A stretch of DNA of 64,000 nt from Parietaria judaica (GCA_954871525.1 OX940864.1:25910001-25974000), one strand, 5' to 3'. Shown: positions 44,924 to 57,574, counted from the first letter of the stretch. Translations and numbers: made by a program. The notes: generated from the sequence alone by a model not told the origin.

Positions 44924-47878
44924 ATGGCCAAACCCAACAACAATCCCAGGCCAAAACCCCTCAAATTCTCCAAATCCACCTTCTTCCTCATCGCCATGGC
45001 CTCTCTGCTCTTCCTCTCTATCCTCTCCCTCGCTCTCTTCTTCTCTCTCTCCTCCTCCTCCCGCCACCACACCCACCGCGCGCCGCCGCCGGCTCCCCAC
45101 GCGCTTGCCACCCCTCCGGCCGTCGCGGCGGCGTGCAAGGCCACGCGGTTCCCCGACGCGTGCCAGACCTCGCTGGCGCAGTACGGCCACGCGCCGGCCT
45201 CCGCACTCGAGATTCTCACGGCCGCGATCGGGGTATCGTCGGATAATCTGCGGACGGCGCAGGGAATGGTGAAGACCATCCTGGAATTGTCCGCGGGGAA
45301 TTTAAACCGCTCGACCGCGGCGAATAACTGCCTGGAGGCGCTCCGTTTCTCGGAGCACCGCATCGGCCTAACCAATGGCGCGCTGCCGCGCGGCAGGAAT
45401 AAAGACGCGCGCGCGTGGATGAGCACCGCGCTGCTGAACCAGTACGACTGCTGGTCGGCGCTCAAGTACGCGAATGACACGGCGCTCGTCAACAGCACCA
45501 TGTCGTTCCTGAGCTCGCTGACGTCGCTCTCCAGCAACGCCCTGAGCATGCTGATGTCGTACGACGAGTTCGGGGGCGATATCTCGTCGTGGCGGGTTCC
45601 CAGGACCGAGCGGGACGGGTTCTGGGAATCCGTGTCCACGACCGGGTCTGGGACAAGCATCGGGTTCCCGTCGGAGCTGAATGCAGACGTGACGGTTTGC
45701 GGGGGCGGGGGGTGCGATCACAAGACGGTGCAGGGCGCGGTGGATGCGGGGCCGGAGGACGGGAGGCGGTTCGTGATACACGTAAGGGAAGGGGTGTACG
45801 AGGAGACGGTGAGGGTGGGGCTGGAGAAGAGGAATGTGGTGTTTTTGGGGGACGGCATGGGCAAAACGGTAATTACGGGGTCGTTGCATGTGGGGCAGCC
45901 CGGTATCTCGACCTACAACACAGCCACTGTCGGTCAGTTTTCCTCAAAAGGGTTATCTTTGAAGCTTCCTTCATTTTACCATGCATTATCATCACATGAC
46001 ATGACATGCTATAATTATTATATGATACATGCACAAATATTAGTGTGAATAGAATTCTGACAGGTGAATTTTAAACAGTGTTAATAGTTAATTTTTCTAC
46101 CGATTATTCCGACATGTCATAGTTTTTATGAAAAATGTGGCAACTGAATATTGTTTTTAGTGTAAAATATATAATGATTCACTCATTGTAAGAATATTAA
46201 TTAACTTTTATTTGTTACTCTGATATGTGTTATATTGAGTGGCAGGTCTCCCTAAACTTCTAGCTAAGAATTTACCTGATTTTAAAAAAATATATATATA
46301 TATTTTCCCTCTAATTATACTTAATTAGCTCTTAGCAATACTCAGTTTCCTGAAATTTTGTAACCAAAATCCATCCTTTGATATAATTTACTTTTTAAAA
46401 AAAAAACTTAAGTAATACTCTTTTGAAGTGGTAAATATAATAAAAATTAATTTTAACGAGGAAGTTTGGGTAAATACAGATGTGTGTTTACTCTAAATAA
46501 TGATAGGGCAGTGTATTTACGAAGTTGACTCTTTCTTGTCTTCCTTAGCGTATGAGCTATTATTGTTTATAAATTTGAACCGCTAAGGAAAGAAGCCTTG
46601 TTTTGACGTGTCGTTTATTGATTTTGTATGTCACACTTGGTGTTGTGTGTGGCCCCACCTTGTATGGAACATTAAAAGCTATAACGACGTTATGGACTTG
46701 ACACTCGTTCCTTGAATTCCTCAAACTACTTGATCACTCTTTGTCGTTACTCTCTCTCTAATAAGGATTTTCAATGTTGCTTACTTACACTCTTTAACTC
46801 CTGAGTTCGAAGGGACCTTTGGCGAAGAATAATTTTGAGATCCTTATTATAGACATGGTATAATTTTAAGATGCTAAAATAATAGAAAATGTTCAGTTTG
46901 AAGTTTTTTTTTTACTAAAAGCATAGGTTTACTTGACTTTTTCCTAGTTATGTTAAATATAGCATTTTGCTCATTTTTCTCTCTCAAAATTAGTTGCTTG
47001 ACTGTGATTGCTAGTCATCATTAGCTAACAATAATAAAAAATAGTTTAATCTGCAACAAATTTACGTGTTTTTCTTCGACAAATAATCGTATTTCAGAAA
47101 TTTAATTTAATTATTCAAATAACTGACTATTTTATCCAAAGAAACAAATTTAATTTGCCTCGTTTAATATTATTTTTTTCTTGTGGCAGGAGTTCTTGGA
47201 GATGGGTTCATGGCAAAGGGTCTCACGATCCAGAATACGGCGGGTCCCGATGCCCACCAGGCCGTGGCGTTCCGGTCGGACAGTGATCTCTCTGTCATCG
47301 AAGACTGCGAATTCCTCGGCAACCAAGACACGCTCTATGCTCGCTCGCTCCGACAGTTTTACAAATCTTGCCGGATCCAAGGCAACGTGGATTTCATCTT
47401 CGGGAACTCGGCCTCCGTCTTTCAGGACTGTGAGATCCTCATTTGTCCCAGGCAAGTCCGACCAGAAAAGGGCGAGAACAATGCTGTCACAGCGCATGGT
47501 AGGACCGACCCTGCACAGTCAACAGGATTCGTGTTTGAGAACTGCCTGGTCAACGGGACCGAAGAGTACATGAGGTTGTTCCACAGCAACCCTAAGGTGC
47601 ACAAGAATTTCCTGGGAAGGCCGTGGAAGGATTACTCGAGGACGGTCTTCATTCGATGCCGTTTGGAAGTGTTGATCTCGCCGCAAGGCTGGCTTCCATG
47701 GAGCGGCAATCAATCACTGAACACGCTGTTCTACGGCGAGTTTGAGAATTCAGGAGACGGGTCGGGATTGGCTCAAAGAGTGAACTGGAGCAGCCAAATT
47801 CCGGCGGAGCACGTGTCTGTGTACTCGGTTCGAAGCTTCATCCAAGGCGACGAGTGGATTCCACCCAATAGAAGATAA
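44924..47878 (+). CDS. Pectinesterase with N-terminal inhibitor domain (type I PME)
   Basis: The exons are 44924-45932 and 47190-47878. The 1257-bp GT-AG intron splits a glycine codon, and the product is 565 residues. Residues 18-44 form a hydrophobic signal-anchor ([20 protein letters not shown]). The PMEI domain (about 65-215) has the four expected cysteines ([24 protein letters not shown]). The catalytic domain has all five PME signatures: GVYEE (about 290), QAVAF (360), QDTLY (382, with D383), DFIFG (404, with D404) and LGRPW (478, with R480). It removes methyl groups from cell-wall pectin after secretion. The usual RRLL/RKLL processing site between the domains is absent; the linker reads [12 protein letters not shown]. 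Exon 1 is markedly GC-rich. A 122-bp tandem duplication starts at the last codons and covers the 3' UTR. The exact paralogue cannot be fixed from sequence alone. Confidence 0.95.
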
Positions 47879-48093
47879 ATAGTTTTAACTTCAATATAGT
47901 GTATGTCGTGTGACTCGAACTCTGTATATCAAGGACGAGGACGAGCTCGCTCACGTTGATGTAATTTTCTAACGAGTGGATTCCACCCAATAGAAGATAA
48001 ATAGTTTTAACTTCAATATAGTGTATGTCGTGTGACTCGAACTCTGTATATCAAGGACGAGGACGAGCTCGCTCACGTTGATGTAATTTTCTA
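47850..48093 (+). repeat. Tandem duplication, 2 x 122 bp, over the pectinesterase 3' end
   Basis: The unit at 47850-47971 contains the last nine codons, the stop and the proximal 3' UTR. It is repeated at 47972-48093 with no difference that I can see. The second copy lies after the stop codon. Confidence 0.9.
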
Positions 48094-50549
48094 TTAATAA
48101 GGCGATGAGTATTTGAATTTCTGGGCATGGAAGTTCATATGTATCTAGTTGTATCTATCTTCAATGTGATTATTAAAATAACGACATATAAATACAAAAT
48201 AGAGAAGAGTTTCTACATTAATATGTAGTAGCTACAATGTTTTTAGGGCATCTCACTCTAAAATTCCAAAATACAATAATTTATTTGCATAAGAGTAATG
48301 AATAATGTTACTCTAAATAGAGTAAAAATGTTAGCTACTCTATTATTATTCATACTTTGTTTAACAATATATTTTTAATAGTACCACATTTTATCTCATT
48401 TTATAATTTATAGTTCTTATAATATTAAATACTATTAGTTAAATTATTATTAAAAATACAATTATTATTCAAAGTTCAAACAAACACATCTAAATTATTA
48501 ATTAAAATAATAAATTTTATCATACCACACGTACCTTAATTTAAAGCACATTTATTTGCAATTGAAATTACAAAAATATTCATACTAAACTTTCAAATGC
48601 ATTAATTGAGCAGTTATGTGAATAATATTCTAACTCACTGTAGTGTTTATTTTTCAATTATAAATTAATCTTTAATGCCATTTAATTTTTAAGAAAATTT
48701 AAATATCATGTAGAGATGGTTAATTTTTAATATATCATTTGTTCCCATTAAGAAATTAATATATGTTTACATTTTTCAAGAATAAAAATTAATTATGGAT
48801 GATTTGGGGCTACTTTTATAATATGCAGAATAATTGTGCAAACTGCAAATATGGACTGGTTTTTGAAGTAAAAATGAACGTTAACATTTGAGTAAAAAAG
48901 CTTTAAGTGTTGCATGAAAGCATTTGTCATAAGAAATGTCCTTAATTACTCTCATGTTCTATTTTTTACTTAGGGTTTATGGTTTAATATATGTACTTTT
49001 TAAAAAAAATTAACATTTAATTATAAAAGGAAACATTGATAAAAAAAATTTAGAATATGAAGGTAAACATTTAAAGAAAAATATATTTGCATATTAGAGT
49101 TGTGTTCTAGTAGCTTTCTTGATCGCTTCGGTTGCTAGGTTGATTTATAGTGTCTTTTATTGCATTATGATCAACATAGACTCCAAGTTTCATCTTCTTT
49201 AATGGCAAAAGCTTCATCATGTTTTTAGTGCCAAATCGATGATAAGAACGTGTGTCGGCACCTATTTGTAATTTGTTTATTTTTGACAATGAGAAAGAGT
49301 TTTCTATTGAAGTACTCTTCCAAGATAATATATATGCGTCTAAAGTTAATATAGTAGCATTAAACCTTACAACTAGATAAACCTTTTTGACCGTCCAATG
49401 GAAGATCAAAAAGAGTCATTGACTGAATTGAAAATTAAAAGAAAAAAAAAGTTTAATTTTTATGGTATAATTGACAAAACCGAAAATCTTAATAGCTGGA
49501 AACGGATATTGTTTCGATGGTCTTATTGTAGGAAATGCCCGATCGGGTATTGGGTCTAAATAGGCTTAGGTATACGGTATACCTATGGCGGAACAGTGAC
49601 AAAAGTAATAACACATTGTCTCGCTAAAGTTGAAAACGTCACGCACACATTGAAATTCGTGGTCATCTTTAATGTCTAAGTCATTTCCATTTAATAACTT
49701 ATAGTTGTCCAAAAGTCATTTTGGTTCGTTCTTCATTAAATTCTCTCTCTCAATCTTTAAAAGTTAATATACGCCATTCATTATCGAGATTTTATTAGTA
49801 TATTTAAGTACGAATTTGATAGTAATTGTGTAGTTAATTTCTTAGTGACGAGTTGAACTTGGGGACCTAATATGGGCTCGCACTCTACTCGTGTAAATTG
49901 AGATTGCGATTATTTACACTTTTCAATGTTAAGCTGTAACAATTGGGCTTTAGACGTGACCTAAGTAATGAATATGCTTCATTCTTGTATTGTATCTCTA
50001 GTTCTCTCTAGATCTTTATTTCTGTAGTGTACCGAAATTGCCATATTTATTATACGAGTGAATGAAATGGTAGATCAGTAAGCAACATCTTGATCATCGT
50101 CGATGTATATATATATATATATATATTTATGTATGTATGTATTTTTATATACATATATATAATCTATATATCGACTATCAGTTTGCTATATATATATGCA
50201 TTTGGTATAGAGAGTGGAACATCCACTATATGCTCGTGCCACGCTATTCAGATTACATTTTGAGTTGATATCTTCACATTTTGCACTTTGCCGTAAGGTT
50301 TTTTTTTTTTTTTTTTTTTTTTTTCACGAGTGCATAAACAAGGGTACGTACAATGTAGTTAGTGTTATCAACTTTAAAAGAAAAAACAACGACGTCATCG
50401 ATGACGTGACAGTCAATTGGACGTCACATGACATTTTTCCAATGGTTCATCTAAAAATAAATGGAAATTTGATAATTTATTCTCATTTCTCATAAATTTG
50501 GAAACTATTCCCCTTTTTTTCCTTGAAAAATTATTCCCTAAGGTTTTTG
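48094..50549. other. AT-rich intergenic DNA, no supported gene
   Basis: AT repeats lie at about 50107-50129 and a long poly-T at about 50300-50324. Short open frames lack recognisable features. Element B begins at 50555. Confidence 0.5.
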
Positions 50550-50554
50550 ACAAT

Positions 50555-51762
50555 TGTTAATGCTCGAAAATGGATCAACATTAATGCGGCCCAATTCGTG
50601 ATTTTGGGCCGGGCCCAATGCTAGCTTGGAGGTTGGATCGGGTTGATTCTTCGTGGCCGGGGCTGAGTCGTTTCCCCAGGCGAGGCGACGGAGCCCGCGA
50701 TGTCTTCGTGGAGATGCGACTCGTCGTTGTATGGTGGTGAGTTCCTGCAAAATGAACAAACGATGCCGGAGCTCACAAGACGAAGGCTGCCTACGTACCC
50801 AAAATGGGATCAGGGCATCACGTAGTTCAGGGTTAGTGGGTGTTCAAATGGGGTGAGACGTTTGATCGTTTGTCTCTGTTGGGTCAGAAGTGTTTTCCGG
50901 TATATTATCATTTGTTCCCCTCTTCCGAAAAAGCCCTTCGAATGTGGAGAGAAACGAGGATAACGTCGTTCCCGAGCTAAGCTCACCGAAGTTCGTTAGT
51001 CTCAGGCCTCGTCTCCGTTAACGAAAGATTTTCCCTCGTCGAGCAGTGCTCATCAGAGTATATCGATCCCGGACTTTCTTCCTTAAGAGAGAGGGGGATA
51101 CTCGAACTTAGAGTGAGGCAAAGAGGGGAATTTCGTTACTCGCTTCGCAACTCGACAATAGTCGGGCGTTATGTCGGAAAAAGTGATAAAAATTATAAAC
51201 AAAAAATATTCCCGAGATTGAGAGAAGCTCGGATCTGTCCTTGGGATTGAGAGAGTTTTTGTAAAATCTTGTGCTCGATTTCTCCTTCTTTCTCGCTGAG
51301 AGAGAGAGCCTCTCCTGATTGAGAGAATTTTGTAAGAAAGTGTGCTCCATTCCAACTTTTCAAGTGAGGAAGAATATAGTATTTATAGGCAATAAAATGA
51401 CCGAAGGGGGCAAATATCCTTATGCATGCTTCGTATGCATGGGCATAATTATGATTGGTTTTGTTTTAAATGGTTGTCCCACGCCTGTATCAAGTGGTTT
51501 CTCATTTATTTATATATATATATATATATTATATATATATATATATTATATATATATATATAAATTGTGCGATAACAGAGAGAGTATACAATTGTGTATA
51601 CATAAGTGCAAATTGCACCTTGCCCCCTTCCCACTTCTCGATTATATATATATATATATATATATATCTTATACTATTTTTATTTTATTTTGACTTTTTG
51701 TAAGTTTGGACTTTCTTTTTACTGGGCCCTTATTTTTTGAGGCCGCAAAAATACCCGTAACA
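50555..51762 (-). repeat. Element B, 3' LTR
   Basis: It is nearly identical to 62388-63571. It is longer because two AT microsatellite tracts (about 51515-51561 and 51643-51667) have expanded differently. On its own strand it starts TGTTACGGGTATTTTTGCGG. Confidence 0.9.
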
Positions 51763-51849
51763 TTAACCCCCCAGTTTTTTGGGAGGCTTTGCCTGGCGAA
51801 AAACTATTTTTGCTTTTGTCGCGGGATTTTAATAAACGGGCTTTTGCCG

Positions 51850-52096
51850 AATTTTTAATCTACGCTTTCTTGGATATGGGGGCGTCTCCGGAGATAACAT
51901 TCCGTTTACGTTTACGGGGGCGTTTCGCGAGATACCTTACCGTCGTATGCTTACGCTCGTGGGGGTGTCTCCAGAGATCACCTGCCGTGTGTTTACGGGG
52001 GTGTTCCAGAGATAACCTACCAGCCACGCTCGTATTTGTTGGTGGGCGTCTTTTGAAAAAACCTACCGCTCACGTGTATGGGTGTTTCCCTAGGAG
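51850..52096 (-). repeat. Degenerate tandem array before the element B polypurine tract
   Basis: Four to five imperfect units share GGGGGCGTCT/GGGGGTGTCTCC, then GAGATAAC and CTACCG-type words, with a period of roughly 45-50 bp. Element C inserted at a GAGATAAC word of this array, copying ATAAC as its target duplication. Confidence 0.6.
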
Positions 52097-52101
52097 ATAA
52101 C

Positions 52102-53013
52102 TGTTAAGGTCGGATTTGGTCAAATCCATCCTCAACACAACTCGTGTCGTTTTGCCCACAAACGACATGAAAGGGGGCGAGGAAGTTCAGCCCGAGGGGG
52201 ATTATCCCCGACGAGGATAATCTCCGAGGGAGTTCAACCCCGAAGGGGATTATCCCCGACGAGGATAATCTCCGAGGAAGCTCATCACCCGAGGGGGATT
52301 ATCCCCGACGAGGATAATCTCCGAGGAAGTTCTACCGCGAGTGGAATAATCTCCGACGAGGATCATTCCCGAGGAAGCTCTACCGCGAGTGGAATTATTC
52401 CCGAGGAGGATCATCCCCGAGGAGGTCTGATCGCGAGGAAGCACAGCCACACAAAAGCAAGTTGCGGTGAAGTGTCCCATCACACTCGACGAGGAATTTC
52501 GTCATGATGATTATGCAGAACCGATGACGGCTGAAGGGACGTGCATTTAATGAAGCTCACCTACCCAAAATGACAGTCTGCTCGGAAGCGACGTAAAGCA
52601 GAAATCCGCCATGCCTTCCATCGAATCACTCTGGGAAGCGAATGATTAAAAAGGGAAAAGGCGGGAAAAATGCTAGGGGGCATAATGTAAATTGTAAACT
52701 CTATAAAAGGCAAGATAAGCCTCATTCGAAAGGAGGTTGAAAAAAGGGAGGTTGAAAAAAGTGAGGTTGAAAAAAGAGAGGTTGAAAAAAGAGAGGAGAA
52801 AAAAGAGAGAAATCTCGTAATAGAGAAAAGGCCAAGGAAACAGAGATATCTGATGCTCATGATCCTTCATCTGTCCAGCTATTCAACGGAAGAAAACCGA
52901 GCTCATTTCTGAAATTATAATAAAACAGAGATATTCATCATTTGTTGTTATTTATTTGTTATTTGATGATTGTCTTTGTGACTGGAAAAGGGTGGTGAAA
53001 AACCCCCTCTACA
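52102..53013 (+). repeat. Element C, 5' LTR
   Basis: Short repeats of GATTATCCCCGACGAGGATA type fill 52200-52440. Five GAGGTTGAAAAAAG units lie at about 52732-52800, against two in the 3' LTR. A TATAAAAGG word at about 52702 may be the promoter TATA box. Confidence 0.9.
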
Positions 53014-53035
53014 GTTTGGCGCCCACCGAGGGGCT
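53014..53035 (+). other. Element C primer-binding site
   Basis: The sequence TTTGGCGCCCACCGAGGGGC directly follows the 5' LTR. It starts with a TGG suited to a tRNA CCA end. It differs from the site of elements A and B after TGGCGC. Confidence 0.65.
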
Positions 53036-53077
53036 TGTTTTCTTTCTAACTCACAGCCAGGAATTTGAAGGAGCGAG

Positions 53078-55093
53078 ATGTCGTCGAGCGACAACGTCAT
53101 CACCGTAGAAGGGGACGAAGTCCCAGCCATGGAGAGACTCCAGCAGCAGTTGGCCGAGGCCAACACGAAAGTGATGGAGGCAACACGGGTGGCCGAAGAG
53201 GCGGCCAGGAAGGCGGAAGAACAGGAAGAGCAGAACAGACGACTTACTGCCCTTCTGGAGCGGGCGAGTCAAAGAAGGGAAGGCCCGGAGAGCACGATCA
53301 TGGGATCATCAGCTCGGGGAGCGGGTGGAATGATGGCTGAGGGAGAGCAAGACAACCTGACGCTTCAAGCGCTGCCGATCATTAGGGATCTTTTCAATGC
53401 CGCCGGCGTGACACCGGTGGATGCGACGAACCCGCCGGGAGGCTTGACAACCACCATAGCAGAGACGATCCAGGAGGAGGTCCGGAGAGCGATGAGGGAA
53501 ATATCCTCAAGCATGGAGGCAAAAATGGGATACGTAGCCTCGCAGGTGCATAAAGCCACGAGCGCGGCGCCCGAAATCGATAGGTTGGTCAGGGAGGCCA
53601 GGGTGACACCTTTCTCGGCAAAGATCCGCAGCGTGGAGCTAGGAGAATTGCCAAAGGTCAGGCTCTCGCAGTACAAAGGAACTTCGGACCCAAATACCCA
53701 CGTGAAGTCATTTCGGATCGCCACGGAGCGCGTAGGCGGCGATGAGACGAAGCTGGAGGCCATACTGTGCCACCTCTTTGTCGAAAGCTTGCAGGGCCCG
53801 GCAAGCGACTGGTTCGCTAAGCTACCATCGCAATCCATCGGCGACTCCGATGAGCTCGTCGCATGTTTCCTACGGCACTATTCAATGTACGTCCAGAACG
53901 AGGCAACCGTTACGACCCTGTGGAACCTCTCACAGGGGCGAGAAGAAACCCTCCGACAGTACGTCGGAAGGTTCAAAGACATTATAGTCAAAATCCAGGG
54001 GCTCGATAGTGTCGTTGCTATCCAGGCGCTGAAGCTTGGGCTGTGGTATTTGGCCCCTTTCCGTCAGGAGTTAATCAAAATGCGCCCATTGACGATCGAG
54101 GACGCGCTCCACAGGGCGACGCTCTTCATGGAAATAGAGGAAGAGACTTTGGCTCAGAAGAAGATCCATGAAGGTGGAAGCAAAGGAAGGCAACATGGGA
54201 AAAGGGAAAGCGGGGACGGAGGAGATGCCTCGTCATCCCGAGCGAGGAAGGGAGAAGAAGACCGAAGAAATCTCGGTGAGCGACGAGGTCGGGAAGCTCC
54301 AAGGCAAGAAGTGTATCAGGTTTACGAGCACAAAGATCGCGACTATGATCGAAGAGACCACCACCAAGGAAGATCCTCGGAAAATCGAGGACGATTCTCC
54401 GATGACCAAGGAGGATCCTCGGAAAATCGAGGACGATTCTCCGACGATCGAGGAGGATTCTCGGGGGACCGAAGACGATTCTCCGACGATCGAGGAGGAT
54501 TCTCGGGGGACCGAGGATGGTTCTCCGATGATTGAGGAGGATACCCGGGGAGCCAGGGAGGGTTTTCCAATGACCAAGGAAAATTTGCTGGAAATCGAGG
54601 GGGATCCTCGGGGTCTGGAGGCCGAGGGGGCTTCTCGGGAGGCCGAGGAGGCTTCGGGGTGAAGTTTTGGCCAAAAGATATGATCAAATTCTGCGCTTAC
54701 CACAACTATAATGGCCATGCCACTGAAGATTGTGCCATGCTAAAGAAGGAGCTCCAGAGAAGATACGCGACAGGGGAGATCAAGGACCTCACGTACAAAC
54801 CTCCCGTGCCTTGGAATAATGGGAACAGGGCATGGCAGGGCCGACAAGAAGAACCTACGAACTATGGGAGGGACGGTCGAGACGGGGCAAAGAGGAACCT
54901 GGAAATCGAGCCGCCACCGGCAAGGCGTAGCGAGGAAGACCGACCGGCCTCGAGAACGAGAATCGAGGTGATCATGGGCGGATCACGGTTCTGCGAGGAT
55001 TCGGTCAACAACATAAAAGCTTATCAGCGGAGGGGGAAGGAGCACGGCCAAGAAGACAAGACCGACCGGCCTCGAGAACGAGAATCGAGGTGA
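53078..55093 (+). pseudogene. Element C gag with a nonsense codon and a duplication
   Basis: Starting at 53078 (MSSSDNVITVEGDEVPAMER), the gag has an N-terminal coiled-coil-like stretch and a capsid core with ASDWFAKLPSQSIGDSDEL and TLRQYVGRF. An Arg/Gly/Ser-rich repeat region (FSDDRGGFSGDRG units) follows. An in-frame TGA at 54533-54535 replaces the CGA present at the same place in neighbouring repeat units. The same frame then continues to 55093 and includes the Cys/His nucleocapsid motif CAYHNYNGHATEDC. The 122-bp tandem duplication beginning at 54938 shifts gag out of frame with the protease. Confidence 0.85.
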
Positions 55094-55181
55094 TCATGGG
55101 CGGATCACGGTTCTGCGAGGATTCGGTCAACAACATAAAAGCTTATCAGCGGAGGGGGAAGGAGCACGGCCAAGAAGACGT
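54938..55181 (+). repeat. Tandem duplication, 2 x 122 bp, at the gag-protease junction
   Basis: The unit starting GACCGACCGGCCTCGAGAAC at 54938 recurs at 55060. Because 122 is not a multiple of three, the downstream protease is thrown into another frame. Confidence 0.9.
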
Positions 55182-55728
55182 GAAGATGGGCGCAGCAGGC
55201 GCAAGGATAGAGTTCGTGGAGAATGAGGATTGCGCTGATATGCACGACGACGCTCTAGTCCTCGAACTCAGCGTCGGCGGATGCGAGGTTTGCCGCATCC
55301 TCGTTGACAACGGAAGCTCGGTCGACGTCAATTTCTATGAATGCTTGACGAAGATGGGCATCGAGGGACTCGCGATAGGGGGACGACCCCGCAAGGTATC
55401 GGGTTTCAACGGGGACATCGCCGTCTCGATGGGGACAGACCACCTCCCGGTCCGCGCAGGGAGCGTCAACCGGATGACGGAGTTCATGGTGCTAAACGTC
55501 CCGTCACATTTCAACATTATCCTGGGGAGACCTTGGATCCACTCCATGAGGGCCGTGCCGTCAACTTACCACCAAAGCATAAAATTCCCGGGAAAGAGAG
55601 AGGGGGAAGTCGAGGAGCTCAAAGGAAGCAGGGACGCATACCGGATTTGCTACATGATGCACCACAAGTCGATGACTGCCGAGAAGGGAATCAAGCAAAC
55701 AGAGAAGGGAGAGCCGGCCGGATTATAG
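55182..55728 (+). pseudogene. Element C aspartic protease
   Basis: The frame 55090-55728 carries ALVLELSVGGCEVCRILVDNGSSVDVNFYECL, with the D-N-G-S active site, and later NIILGRPWIHSM. It is read in a different frame from gag because of the duplication just upstream. RT begins in yet another frame downstream. Confidence 0.85.
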
Positions 55729-55883
55729 CAATTAGCGACGCCTGCCCCAAGATTTCCCGGGCGGAGTAAGGGGCGGGGGAAGAGCGTCAATAGGACAGCC
55801 AGGGTACTTAGCACGGAAGACATCGAGGCTCGGGGCGCCGAAGAAAGAAAGGGGGGAGCACAGATCGAGGAAGTAGAGCGAGT

Positions 55884-56741
55884 TTGCATCGACGAGTCCG
55901 ATCCTACTCGGACCGTCGGTATAGGCGCAGAGCTCGATCCGGATACCAAAGCACAACTAATCAATTCCTAAAGAGGAACCGGGAGAGTTTCGCTTGGTCT
56001 CATGAGGACATGCCAGGGATCGACCCTTCGGTGACAGCTCACCACCTCAACACCGACCCAAGGCACAAGCCCGTCGTGCAAAAGAGGAGAAAAATGGCCC
56101 CCGATAGAAACAAGATCATCAACGACGAGGTAGATAAGCTGCTCTCGATGAGAACCATCCGAGAGGTAAAATATCCCGAATGGCTGGCTAACACAGTCGT
56201 CGTAAAGAAGAAGAATGGTAAATGGCGAGTTTGTGTGGACTACACCGACCTCAACCGAGCCTGCCCGAAGGATAGTTTCCCAATGCCGCATATAGATCGC
56301 CTCGTCGAGGCCACTCACGGCTACGAGCTTCTCAGCTTCATGGATGCATATTCCGGGTACCACCAAATAAGGATGCACCCGGAGGATGAAGAGAAGACCG
56401 CCTTCGTCAGCGAGAGGGGCACGTACTGCTACAAAGTCATGCCCTTCAGATTGAAGAACGCCGGAGCGACTTATCAGAGGCTGGTGACGATGATGTTCCA
56501 CAAGCTGATCGGGAAAAGCATGGAAGTATACACCGACGACATGGTCGTCAAATCCTTGAAGGCGGCGGCGCACGTCGAGCACTTAGAGGAATGTTTTGAG
56601 ATTCTAAACCTGCACGGGATGAAGCTGAATCCCACCAAGTGCACCTTCGGTATGTCCTCGGGAAAGTTCTTGGGCCCCATGGTCACTCGGCGATGGGTCG
56701 AAGCCGACCCCGAGCAAATTGAGGCAATTACGAGCTACTAA
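55884..56741 (+). pseudogene. Element C reverse transcriptase
   Basis: The 285-residue frame contains the standard gypsy RT blocks: [35 protein letters not shown], the [14 protein letters not shown] block and the catalytic YTDDMVVKS. It stops at TAA (56739-56741) just after PEQIEAIT, where the region linking RT to RNase H appears deleted. RT copies the element RNA. Confidence 0.9.
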
Positions 56742-57574
56742 GGAAGAACAAGAAATTCGAGTGGACCGAGAAATGCGAGGAAGCCTTCCAGGCGCTGAAG
56801 TCCTATCTGTCTTCGCCGCCCATTATGACGAAACCAAGGCCGGGGGAACCTTTATACTTATACATCGCCGTGTCTAACCACGCGATCAGCCAAGTGCTTG
56901 TGCGAGAGGAGGATGGGGAGCAGAGGCCAGTCTCTTACATCAGCAGAAAACTCCTCGACGCCGAGACAAGATACCCTCAACCCGAGAAACTTGCTCTGGC
57001 AGTGTACGACGCATCGGAAAGACTGAAGCATCACTTCCAAGTCCACACCATCGTCGTCATGACCGACAGACCCATCCGCACTATCATCCACGGCCCGAGC
57101 CAGTCGGGAAGGGTCACGAAGTGGTCTATAAAGCTGGGAGCGTACGACATTGAGTACAAGCTTCGGACGAGCCTCAAGTCTCAAGTGCTCGCAGACTTCC
57201 TCATCGAGTTGCCAAAGGATCCGGTGGACCCGAGCGACGAAGCCGGCGTCTGGAAGCTACTAGTCGATGGATCCGCGACAGCACAAGGATCTGGAGTGGG
57301 GATCAGGATCATCTCCCCTAGGGGAGACGTGATAGAAAAAGCCTGTCGCCTCGCCTATCGCTCCACCAACAACGAGTCGGAGTATGAAGCGCTCATCATC
57401 GGGATGCAATCATCCTTGGCAATCGGGGCAAAGAACTTGTACGCTTTCTCAGATTCGCAGCTTGTGGTGAAGCAAGTAAACGGGGAATACGAGAAAAAAC
57501 GACGAGCGAATGGAGGCTTACGCAGGAGTGGTCGAGGCTCTCTCAAGAAAATTCGACTACTTTACCTTACATAG
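56742..57574 (+). pseudogene. Element C RNase H plus archaeal-type second RNase H
   Basis: The first part has the gypsy RNase H features LYLYIAVSNHAISQVLVREE, RPVSYISRKLLDAETRYPQPEKLALAV and a thumb-like KWSIKLGAYDIEYK. After a short linker comes a second RNase H with the start WKLLVDGSATAQGSGVGIRI and STNNESEYEALIIGM, then AFSDSQLVVKQVNGEYE, the pattern of an archaeal-like RNase H. This doubled arrangement marks the Tat lineage. The frame breaks near 57500. Confidence 0.85.

Noticed and set aside
44765..45889. Long - strand and alternative + strand frames over pectinesterase exon 1
   Set aside because: High GC content removes stops in all frames. Only the 44924 frame has pectinesterase domains and a matching exon 2.
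48240..48400. Possible PIF/Harbinger MITE start (GGGCATCTC)
   Set aside because: No inverted right end or TTA/TAA duplication could be found.
53742..54687. Several long open frames on both strands within the element C gag region
   Set aside because: They overlap the frame with clear gag features and consist of shifted readings of the same short repeats.
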